Source: Oncomelania hupensis (lineage: Eukaryota; Mollusca; Gastropoda; Littorinimorpha; Pomatiopsidae). Taken from it: 64,000 nucleotides of DNA. The position numbers and the translations under genes were made by a program. Positions 51,701 through 64,000 of the stretch are shown here, piece after piece. The stretch covers positions 47,591,581 through 47,655,580 of the forward strand of contig CM072511.1 of NCBI GenBank assembly GCA_036898135.1, in the 5' to 3' direction. Each line of letters opens with the position of its first letter. The stretch's first letter is position 1. The notes beneath the pieces are model-generated. The model was given only the letters and a program-made list of their open reading frames with translations. It was not told the DNA's origin and did not search any database.

Positions 51701-54184
51701 AGCTAAAAACAATCCAAAATGTTTTTATCAATATGTTTCAGACAAAACCAAGCCTAGGGAGACTGTCTCTAATCTATTAAAGTGCGACTGCACACTGACG
51801 AAGACAGACCTCGAGAAAGCAGAGACCCTAAATGAGTTTTTTGCTAGTGTGTTTACACTGGAAGATGAAGAAAATGTGCCGAACTTTGACTGTGATATGA
51901 ATCTAAAACTGGATGTCATTAATGTTAGTGAAGAGCAGATGAGTAAGGCCCTGTTGCAGTTGAAAATTAATAAGTCACCGGGACCAGATGAAATTAATCC
52001 TCGGGTGCTTAAAGAATTAGCAAATGAATTGGCTTTGCCTCTCAAGTTACTTTTTGATAGAACAATGAGGGATGGCATGATACCTGATGAGTGGAAGGAA
52101 GCAGAGGTTAAACCCATCTATAAGAAGGGAGACAAAAGTTTACCGGGTAATTATCGTCCTGTTAGCCTCACCTCGGTTGTCTGTAAGGTGTTTGAGGGAT
52201 TCGTCAGAGATGCACTGTGCTCTCACTTTGTCGAGAATGGCCTTCTGCTTGATGACCAGTTTGGCTTTTCCAAGGGTAGGTCATGTGTCACTCAGCTGTT
52301 GGTGACAATAAATGACTGGATGTCCTCCTTGGATGAAGGCCACCCAGTCGACGCTGTATATCTTGACCTTAGGAAGGCATTCGATACTGTACCACATCGC
52401 AGACTTTTACAGAAACTAAAAGGTTATGGCATAAGTGGCAGCCCACTTGCATGGATAAGGAGTTTCTTGACTGACAGGACCCAGTATGTGACTGTTAACG
52501 GTAACAGCTCTGACAAAATAAGTGTTACAAGCGGTGTCCCTCAGGGGAGCGTGTTGGGGCCGACATTATTTATATATTTCATAAACGACATGCCAGAGAA
52601 TGTAGAGTGTGACATAAAGATATTTGCTGATGACACAAAGGCATATACAGAGGTTGATGAAAGTGAGGAGTCTAAGGAGAGAATGCAGCAATGTATTGAC
52701 AAATTGGTTGAATGGACGGAGACATGGCTACTTAAATTTAACAGTGAAAAATGTAAGGTGTTACATTTGGGCAAAAATAATCCCCAGCATGAGTACTTTA
52801 TGAATGATGGTAAAGAAAGGTGTAAGATTGAGACGACTGGTGCAGAGAGGGATCTTGGAGTTGGAGTGATAGTGGATACAGAGCTCAGCTTTGAGAATCA
52901 CATTGAGAGTACTGTTAAGAAAGCAAACAAAATATCAGCCCTGCTTGTAAGAACTATAAGTAACAAATCCAAGGACATTATGGTCCCCCTCTTTAAGGCC
53001 CTTATACGTCCCATCTTGGAGTACGCTAACCCTGTCTGGTGCCCATATTTAAGGAGGCATGTTGACTTGATCGAGGGTGTCCAGCGCAGATTCACCAGGA
53101 AGATCTGTGGAATGTCAGGGCTCTCCTACGAGGAGAGGCTGAAGTCACTGAGCTTACCCAGTTTAGAATATAGGAGACAGCGGGGTGATTTAATCGAAAT
53201 TTTTAAAATTGTACACAAATTGTATGATCCTTTAACCACTTGTTCTCTTTTAAATTTTAATGATGTTGGTTTAACACGAGGTCACAAATTTAAACTTACT
53301 AAAACTTTTAATAATACTCGCAAATTTAATAAGTATTTTACTAATAGAGTGGTAACCCCTTGGAATGACCTGACTGCCGAGGTTGTGGATGCTGGATCAC
53401 TTAATGCGTTCAAAAATAGTTTGGACAAATTGTTTAAGGATAGCATCTACTCCACCAAGTTGGAGGTTAAAAAATTCTAAATTGGTAGGCACTGATGCCA
53501 GGGGGGTGGGTCGTGGACCCTCATTAAGATTAATTATGAGGGCCAAAGGCTTTTAGCCTGCACGCCGAACTATGCTATGCTATGCTATGCTAACTGTGAT
53601 AACAAGGAGGCACTGTGGTCTAATGGTAGTGCTTCGGCTTGTGGATCTGAAGGTCCCGGGTTCGAGCCCTGGCCGGGCCATTGTGTTGTGTCCCTGGGAA
53701 AGACACTTTACTCCTGTTTTCCTACTCCTTCGGATGAGAGTATAAACCGAGGTCTAGTCTGTGTCGCATACATTCCATCATAACGGACTTTAAAGATCCT
53801 GACGCTCATGTCCTAGACGGGTGAGTGCCGGCAACAAGAAAACACCCAGCATGCACCTTGGTAAAAAGTGCCCTAAAACGTCACGTTGATAGTCGTCATC
53901 GGCTCCTGTGGCGCACCCGCCAATCAACATCCACAGGCGGGCTATCCAGATCCAGATCCAGATCCAGAAGCCAGTGAGCAAGATACATTCATAGGAGTAT
54001 GGCCTTTGTGTTCACTTGAGTTGAGTAAAGTTCTACAAAGCATCCGCCATCTATATCTGATTTAATTCTTAGTAATAGTAAAAGAATACTTATTTTTGGT
54101 AATTTATTTATTTTGGTGGGAGTGGGAATCACCTCAGACTCACTGTAAATACCTGTTGACTTGTTCGAAACCCTCTGACTCCAT
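29032..54184 (-). CDS. Coiled-coil protein with tandem RWD-like C-terminus (kinetochore-type candidate)
   Basis: Eleven minus-strand exons join in frame to 399 codons plus stop: 54153-54184, 39502-39607, 38273-38381, 37283-37384, 36805-36869, 36417-36497, 35675-35790, 31532-31733, 31061-31212, 30451-30619 and 29032-29097. All are GT-AG; the donor at 35675 is the least certain. The protein starts MESEGFEQVN. Residues of about 10-215 are helical and heptad-like (TVKEMEKKIKL, AITQYQQHLEALKEKQQILE, EEVKRCHKELLRFELAYAER). Two alpha/beta units follow (KTIVLEF...LVLKVTLSF; FAVDWI...ILRVIVGKGGSIVCSLQIP), then a final helix ending MFGKP. Coiled coil plus two RWD-like folds is the plan of KNL1 C-terminus, CENP-O and CENP-P; the helical part also recalls ZWINT. 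I infer a kinetochore role and could not settle the orthologue. Intron 1 is 14.5 kb of mobile DNA. Head to head with DHX34. Confidence 0.8.
29479..30325 (-). mobile_element. tRNA-type SINE (family E), split by a TA-flanked element
   Basis: The outer parts 29479-29649 and 30258-30325 match 5531-6005 in order. The minus strand of the right end shows a tRNA-like head: TAGCTCAAGTGGTAAAGCG as the A-box region and CCAGGTTCAAATCC as the B box. Confidence 0.7.
29652..30255. mobile_element. TA-flanked TIR element (Tc1/mariner-type MITE)
   Basis: Ends CAGTGGAACCTCCGGTAT and its exact inverse ATACCGGAGGTTCCACTG, flanked by TA on each side (29650-29651, 30256-30257). 604 bp with no transposase. Removing it restores SINE family E, which proves the insertion. 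TA targeting points to Tc1/mariner. Confidence 0.85.
30747..30920. mobile_element. TTAA-flanked mini-MITE P4 (piggyBac-like)
   Basis: 174 bp bounded by TTAA, with inverted ends TTAACCCTTACACTGCCA and TGGCGGTGAAAGAGTTAA. A long stem (GGGAGAGAAC / GTTCTCTCCC, 30812-30844) occupies the centre. It lies in an intron of the RWD-like gene. Confidence 0.82.
31740..32147. other. Intron sequence, no identified feature
   Basis: AT-rich, with a T-run at 31860-31893; no coding signal on either strand. Confidence 0.4.
32158..35332 (+). mobile_element. ORF1-only LINE (half-LINE), complete insertion
   Basis: Flanked by a perfect 10-bp target duplication AACTGAGATT (32148-32157 and 35333-35342). About 550 bp of 5' UTR, one intact ORF (32711-34678) and about 650 bp of 3' UTR follow. 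The 3' end reads GTGTCCGGAGACATAAATCT then ACTCAACAAACAAAAAA. I found no endonuclease or reverse transcriptase frame in any orientation. The G+C content is well above the flanks. The layout matches HAL1-type half-LINEs of mammals, which keep ORF1 and borrow ORF2. It sits in intron 7 of the RWD-like gene, antisense to it. Confidence 0.85.
32711..34678 (+). CDS. LINE ORF1 (Gag-like nucleic-acid-binding protein), 655 aa
   Basis: An uninterrupted 655-codon frame from ATG at 32711 to TAG. The N-terminal 150 residues are Ser/Pro/acidic and probably disordered. Residues of about 165-315 form an RNA-binding Gag-like domain as in I/Jockey-group ORF1 proteins. Three zinc knuckles follow at about 320-380 (CHQCQKFGHIRKQC, CPSCSSVGHTGAQC, CPNCQGNHSAANLHC). 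Around residues 480-515 a leucine-rich segment (WEAIERLETLVAGLTRSVFD) may be a coiled coil. The C-terminus is basic (KPKKKKSSRR). The protein should bind the element's RNA and help form the retrotransposition particle. The absence of any stop or frameshift in 2 kb suggests a recent insertion. No ORF2 lies downstream. Confidence 0.9.
   Translation: MDGRAPAVDSNFCSSPKRHCLAGGGRRDSPVVKSKIDSVVFSDSESCSDVLQASSGLAAGALHEQSLGGRKRVFGTLSDSSSSPERGDEDMTVTGVSSPVSGPGATNSVRPSAVPIGDSESAIIEDPAAERGHSWSTVAGRRRNRHRGLVRPPIASSQAAFQFPVVMKQTGDITSLSLQSLQWKLADLLRASVGPVDRVKPLGEGFLIACSSLAQQRKLTTVTLLGQLPVVCTIPIPTVEGVVIGIPTAVSDADILAKFDGAVNVDGSVHSCTVRCFRRLSLADGQPSTSVRVTIEAVTLPHALLLNRREFVLAPFVVAVVRCHQCQKFGHIRKQCRSKRVCPSCSSVGHTGAQCAANLRRCPNCQGNHSAANLHCPAYQERLLANQIRAANFMHRAQALGLAKKQSVPALSGVLGSAAGVATAASVGPALDTTVKGHSSRRLAPGVAPSVPSLTSSVDLVGSEPSVPPGKGLVAPVRDPWEAIERLETLVAGLTRSVFDLVEMVRGLLVAKEGAATVGLDPLRCRPPESRSVGTECPVETRSVGSDCAFPTLLGGELSDSTDWLLQFAPGVSLTSTGRPVGQDCSELLRMMASYVPSLSKILPKGEVDKFSQAMLLVVDRLELSDAADESSSDSRAGDTSVRGQKPKKKKSSRR
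35690..35790 (-). other. Donor choice for exon 7 of the RWD-like gene
   Basis: The frame stays open beyond 35675 down to about 35539. Donors that keep the phase needed by the next exon (two bases left over) are at 35675 (CA|GTACCT) and near 35549 (TT|GTAATA). I chose 35675 because it joins LQDDVQ directly to LQKSIADIEFF with coiled-coil character. A cDNA would settle this. Confidence 0.4.
37717..38022 (-). mobile_element. Gypsy-type LTR fragment (solo or truncated)
   Basis: The inverse of this segment matches the right part of the LTR at 27797-28482: GAGAGGCTATATAAGTAA (TATA-like), TTTATGCAGTTGTTGGTG, GCTGAATAAAGTTGGAAAAC (polyadenylation signal) and GAATTCGAGTTACACATGTG. Its left limit is near 37717; the right limit is not defined. 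It lies in an intron of the RWD-like gene, in the same orientation as the gene. Confidence 0.7.
38662..39249. mobile_element. CAG-ended MITE with 6-bp target duplication (hAT-like)
   Basis: The left end CAGTGATCGTCCTAGGGATT and the inverse of the right end (CAGGGATGGATTTAACCGG) are related. AGTAGT flanks both sides (38656-38661, 39250-39255). CCGGTA words recur inside near both ends. 588 bp, no transposase. Confidence 0.65.
39655..39709. repeat. (GA)n microsatellite
   Basis: Nearly pure AG/GA repeat of about 50 bp, in intron 1 of the RWD-like gene, 50 bp from exon 2. Confidence 0.95.
39710..41235. other. Intron sequence, no identified feature
   Basis: No ORF with coding character and no repeat shared with the rest of the window. 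A minus-strand frame at 40391-40621 is open but has no recognisable content. Confidence 0.4.
41238..41816 (+). mobile_element. R1 retroposon copy d
   Basis: Begins TTGGAGTGCCGGGGTTTTTC and ends in ATCAATCAATCAATCAA. It is close to copies c and e over its whole length. I could not define a target duplication; its 3' tail abuts the CR1 ORF1 sequence. Confidence 0.88.
41817..42974 (+). mobile_element. CR1-type LINE, 5' part (ORF1)
   Basis: The part of the LINE left of the transposon at 42975. It contains ORF1 and the beginning of ORF2: the text TTATTAAGATGCATGT (LLRCM) joins to TACACAAACGCAGAT (YTNAD) at 50644. It has no 5' UTR and appears 5'-truncated, or its 5' end was lost next to R1 copy d. 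Confidence 0.85.
41909..42889 (+). CDS. CR1 LINE ORF1 protein (PHD-like zinc finger plus coiled coil)
   Basis: 326 codons from the first ATG, though the frame is open further upstream and the upstream residues (CTVCKK) supply the first zinc ligands. The order CTVC, CDRC, H, CC, CPVC is a PHD-like finger, as in many CR1 ORF1 proteins. A coiled coil (VAEQLAKLDILTQVVLTLQQ) and a basic RRM-like segment follow (RMNNIVLFNV, then RPIKVSF and LRKAWRLKN). The C-terminus is very rich in Arg, Lys, Glu and Gly. It should bind the LINE RNA. The frame is intact, which suggests the LINE is young. Confidence 0.8.
   Translation: MVTEEGIQCDRCSAWVHGNCCGLSPSALDFLASSTVDAIKWYCPVCEKEKDPTDKVAEQLAKLDILTQVVLTLQQQNALILEMLKKESCKSMTIEEKVRVQVSEALDSRKERDERMNNIVLFNVSESKERRAEDQHDLGVVKSILNAVQPELEVSCLNGSSITRLGRRKENEDGSKPRPIKVSFTEPEMRSSILRKAWRLKNHQEFSKVGISADKTLTERKQEREVRLECAKRKGDGEDVVVYRGRVMTTVERENLRRKGEMEVRVDGGEADGRKKDEDRSDRVRNKGEQDSKNEGGRSGHGKETKAIGKGQSRGDRGVDAGLQGV
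44200..48217 (-). CDS. RNase H-fold (DDE-type) transposase candidate, 7 exons, 967 aa
   Basis: Exons 46896-48217, 46489-46684, 46097-46306, 45066-45884, 44884-44961, 44588-44695 and 44200-44370 join in frame; all are GT-AG. The first ATG (48215-48217) lies just after an acceptor-like TTTTTTGCAG, so a 5' non-coding exon is likely. The N-terminal 200 residues are very basic (RMKLYRLKKKEEDPEWYAL, KAKEHWKTREARNTRRREK) and probably bind DNA. Cys pairs at about 425-475 (CLCEYC, CCIKN, CCYGECSTCG) look like zinc ligands. Candidate catalytic residues are Asp566 (MVLDFAENFS), Asp653 (IQWTDGCAAQYKSK) and Asp694/Glu696 (SRHGKGPSDGE), spaced as in an RNase H fold. I link it to Sola-type transposases by these motifs and the 4-bp duplication; the superfamily is inference. 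No stops interrupt it. Confidence 0.78.
44726..44787. repeat. T-run and G-run low-complexity tract
   Basis: T11 followed by a G-rich stretch with twelve or more consecutive G, inside an intron of the transposase gene. The G run could form unusual structure. Confidence 0.8.
48218..50639. promoter_or_regulatory. Element C 5' region with repeated CGCTAC/GTAACG motifs
   Basis: Between the transposase start and the right TIR lie repeated short motifs: TTTGCTACAAGTAACAA (48788), TTCGCTACTAGTAACGG (49008), CATGTAGCGAAAG (49037), TTTCGCTACAAGGAACG (49222), CTTGTAGCGATCGTAAC (49465), TTTCGCTACACAAGTACG (49855), TTCGCTACATCTC (50038) and GAAGCGTAGCGAACG (50238). Many read as an inverted pair, CTAC then GTAAC or GTAGC. 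They may be transposase or regulator binding sites (inference). Confidence 0.55.
50640..53592 (+). mobile_element. CR1-type LINE, 3' part (ORF2 and tail)
   Basis: Continues the LINE begun at 41817. After the ORF2 stop (53480) comes a 100-bp 3' UTR with GGGGGGTGGGTCGTGGACCC and a terminal ATGCT microsatellite (53573-53592), typical of CR1 ends. Confidence 0.88.
50644..53480 (+). CDS. CR1 LINE ORF2: apurinic-type endonuclease and reverse transcriptase
   Basis: The frame is intact from YTNADSLINK (50644) to TAA at 53480. The beginning lies left of the transposon, so the protein is split and no longer made whole. The endonuclease domain shows VIAVTEV, ITGDFNYPEIDW and GKSHHLVIEF. The reverse transcriptase shows SPGPDEINPRVL, NYRPVSLTSVVCKV, YLDLRKAFDTVPH, SGVPQGSVLGP and the catalytic FADDTKAY near 52624. 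The C-terminal part has ALIRPILEYANPVWCP and YRRQRGDLIEIFK. ORF2 copies LINE RNA into nicked target DNA. Without the inserted transposon the copy would look intact, so that insertion probably inactivated it. Confidence 0.93.
53605..53850 (+). mobile_element. tRNA-derived SINE (family S), copy 3
   Basis: Starts GGCACTGTGGTCTAATGGTA (A box) with GGTTCGAGCCC (B box) and continues with CTACTCCTTCGGATGAGAG and GTCCTAGACGGGTGAGTGCC. The first 72 bp could fold like a tRNA, but the rest is the SINE body shared with 9137-9545. It lies 12 bp after the CR1 tail. Confidence 0.88.
53946..53970. repeat. (GATCCA)4 short tandem repeat
   Basis: Four perfect hexamer units, ATCCAGATCCAGATCCAG. Confidence 0.9.
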
Positions 54185-54924
54185 AATAGCTGATAAGTTC
54201 TTTCTGCGACTCAAAGGTACAACTTCTTCTTCTTGATTAGATTTATGTCCCCGGACACATGGAGCGTATAGGGGACTTCAAGGTACAAAACAAATTGAAA
54301 GCTTTAAAAAGAAAACAAGCTTTCGTAATTGGCGCCTATCATCAATCGGCCATTTTATAAAATAGTCCATAAATATGCACTTTTAAACGTTTTAATATAA
54401 AGAAATAAACATTAAAGATTTATTAATATATCATATTTAGTAAATTTTGTAGCTCCTTTGTCACTCCTCCAAGTTTCCAATATACATACTGTAAAGTATT
54501 AACTTATCTAGAAACCAGAAGAATTTTATCGAGTACTTTGGTTGTAGAGGGGTAGGGAGTAATGTCCCTTTACTCAAACGCAAAATGGACGCAGGCGACT
54601 ACTGACGAATTTTTGATTTGGCAACAGAACTTAGCTTTTTCACAGTAAGTGGATACTAGATTTTAAATATTTAAACCTAAGTGATTTTCTGCTTCTATTG
54701 CATTCTAAGTGTTCTCTTGAAGATCATACAATTTAATAAGTTATCTTAACTTTGCGTCAGAAATTGTCAATTGAGAAAGTGAAACTAAAGTAAAATTATT
54801 AATATCTTCACGGTATGATGGTATCGGCCAAGACGCCCGATTTGTACATGTTGTTTAATAATGACCATTAAATATGGTTATCTGTAAATATTTGTTCTAT
54901 TGTCAACAGAACTTTTTAACAACA
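54185..54924. promoter_or_regulatory. Region between divergent starts of the RWD-like gene and DHX34
   Basis: Holds both 5' ends. A possible non-coding first exon of DHX34 ends at a GTAAGT donor (54645), because the coding exon begins right after an AG acceptor (54909). Another acceptor-free part contains the LINE tail at 54227-54279. Promoter positions are not visible from sequence alone. Confidence 0.4.
54227..54279 (-). mobile_element. Extreme 3' end of a LINE related to the half-LINE
   Basis: The inverse reads CCTATACGCTCCATGTGTCC then GGGGACATAAATCTAATCAA and an AAG-rich tail. It matches the last 45 bp of the ORF1-only LINE (TCCTATATGCGCCTAGTGTC, CGGAGACATAAATCTACTCAA). This is a very short 5'-truncated copy, 40 bp upstream of the start codon of the RWD-like gene. 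Confidence 0.75.
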
Positions 54925-62340
<7,416 letters not shown>

Positions 62341-62411
62341 GTAAGAACAGTTTATTTTTTCTTTGACTATTATTTGCATATGAATTTAATAAATTGTATA
62401 AAGTGCATATT

Positions 62412-64000
62412 GTTATGTTATGTTCTTCCAGGACTTTGTGGAGCATTGTCTTGTAGCAATCACTTGTTGTTCAATCACCTGACTTATTTTATGGGCTTTT
62501 GGCCTTAATGAGTGGCATAACTTAGTTTTAAACTTATAGTCTCTAAAAACTTTACCAATCTTATTTTTAAAACTGTTCAACGATAAGGCATCTGCAATGT
62601 CGCTGTGTAGCATGTTCCATGTGTCTACCACTCTGTTCGTAAAGAAATGGTGTCGCAGATCTGTTCTACTATAATGCTTTTTGAGTTTCAAATTATGACC
62701 TTGAGTGCACACGTCCAGGTTGTATTCGAAAGGAGACTCAGTCCATGTGTAAATTTGTATACCTCAATGAGGTCGCCCCTCAGGCGTCTGTAGCTCATGC
62801 TGGGCAGATCTAGCGCTTCTAGTCTTTGCTCGTAGTCCAGGTCCATAACACTAAGAACGCATTTGGTAGCTCTGCGCAAGACATGCTCGATTATTTTTTT
62901 GTCCTTCTCATAGTGCGGGCCCCACACACAGTTCCCGAACTCCAGATGAGGTCTAACTAGCGCTATGAAGAGCAGCCTCATAGACTCCTTGTCTAGGTAT
63001 TCGTAAGACCGACGTATTAGCCCCAGCAGCCTGTTTGCCTTGTTGACTTGTGTTTCGGCATGTTTTGAGAATTTCAGCTCGTGATCTATTTGAATGCCCC
63101 TTTCCATATAAGAGTGTTCTAACTGAACCGTATTAGCGCTGTTATGTGTTCTCATGTTGTAGGTTCTGTTTTCATTGCTGCTTCTTAGATGGAGCACGTT
63201 GCATTTACCAGCATTGAACTTCAGCTGCCATTTGTCAGCCCAGTTGACCAAACTGTCCAAATCCCTCTGAAGAGAATCACGTTCTTTGGCTGGACCATAG
63301 ACCTTGGTGTCATCTGCGTACATGCTGCACACACTCTTTACAACCTGTGGGAGATCGTTGATAAATATGATGAAGAGGACTGGTCCCAGAACGCTCCCTT
63401 AAGGGACCCCGCTGACCACTTCAGACCAGGCAGAACTGCTCCCATTAACTTTAACCCGCTGTGTCCGCCCAACCATGCAGTCTCTAACCCAGTAATGCAG
63501 GTTTCCCCCATCCCGTAGGCTCTTAGCTTCTCCAGTAGTCTATAGTGTGGTATGGAGTCGAACGCCTTAGCGAAGTCCAGGTATATAGTATCAATGTCGT
63601 CTCCACTGTCCAAACTTGATGTCCAGTCTTCCATTACTCCAAGCAGGTTGGTGACACATGACCTCTTCGGCACAAAGCCATGTTGACAGTCGGAAAGAAT
63701 ATTGTTGTTCTCTAAATGAGCAAACAGAGCTTCTCTTATAATTTTTTCTAAAATCTTGCAGGGTAGGCTGGTCACACTAACTGGCCTATAATTTCCAAGA
63801 TCACTTTTATCGCCCTTCTTAAAGATGGGTGTGACGTTCGCTTCCTTCCACTGAGTAGGCAAAGTTCCCTCGTTCAGCGATTTTTCAAACACAACTGTTA
63901 GTGACCCCCGCAAGCTCAACTGCTAACTCTCTCAAAACCCTTGGGTGCATGTCATCTGGGCCTGCTGACTTGGAAGGGTTTAATGAGCTTAAACATTTTT
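62412..64000 (-). pseudogene. CR1-type LINE reverse transcriptase, broken, antisense in DHX34 intron
   Basis: From 64000 down to about 62412 the minus strand reads SKSAGPDDMHPRVL, then WKEANVTPIFKKGDKSD, NYRPVSVTSLPCKI, YLDFAKAFDSIPHYRL, YADDTKVYG, IALVRPHLEFGNCVWGP and MSYRRLRGDLIEVYK. Frame breaks occur near 63490, 63335 and 62700, so it is dead. The 3' end has a short AACAT repeat (62412-62430). It differs clearly from the CR1 at 50644-53480, so it is another subfamily. Its 5' part is outside the window. Confidence 0.88.

Noticed and set aside
53612..53684. Possible free tRNA gene with A and B boxes
   Set aside because: The following 170 bp match two other SINE copies, so it is the tRNA-like head of a SINE.

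Overview
This is nuclear DNA from an animal, most likely a marine lophotrochozoan and probably a gastropod mollusc. The sequence is AT-rich. Genes are broken by many GT-AG introns, and the intervening DNA is packed with tRNA-derived SINEs, CR1-type LINEs, MITEs and microsatellites. The recurring word TAGGCCTA and the AGGTCA-rich repeats are of a kind often seen in molluscs. The species call is inference; the eukaryotic nature is not in doubt.

Four host genes are supported by exons whose splice phases agree. (1) A short coiled-coil gene of unknown identity runs leftwards from 2979 off the left edge. (2) NGLY1 (cytosolic peptide:N-glycanase) runs rightwards, 3210-15253, in six exons and appears complete (698 aa). 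(3) A leftward gene, 54184 to 29032, has eleven exons (399 aa) encoding a coiled coil followed by two RWD-like folds. It may be a kinetochore component of the ZWINT/KNL1/CENP-O/P type. (4) DHX34, a DEAH-box RNA helicase of nonsense-mediated decay, runs rightwards from 54925. Fourteen coding exons (952 aa) are visible and the 3' part lies outside the window. Genes 1/2 and genes 3/4 are each arranged head to head.

The rest is mobile DNA, often nested. Three terminal-inverted-repeat elements (3454-5518, 16651-18513, 42975-50639) have 4-bp target duplications (ATAT, ATAT, ATGT/ACGT) and scattered copies of related motifs (GGTYGTGAC, GGTYGTTAC, GGTTGCTAC). The largest carries a spliced seven-exon gene for a 967-aa RNase H-fold (DDE-type) transposase candidate, and it splits a CR1 LINE (41817-42974 + 50640-53592). 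At 32158-35332 is a LINE that encodes only an intact ORF1 (655 aa, three zinc knuckles) and no reverse transcriptase, flanked by a 10-bp target duplication. A ~700-bp retroposed family (called R1 here) occurs at five places plus one split relic. Four TTAA-flanked (piggyBac-like) MITEs, three CAG-ended hAT-like MITEs, one TA-flanked element, Ty3/gypsy remains with solo LTRs, an RTE-like LINE relic and two AGGTCA-rich repeats fill most of the remainder.

A 65-bp near-perfect copy of NGLY1 exon 1 sits inside NGLY1 intron 1, between two tandem pieces of the RTE-like LINE. Intron 1 of the RWD-like gene (14.5 kb) is mostly transposons.
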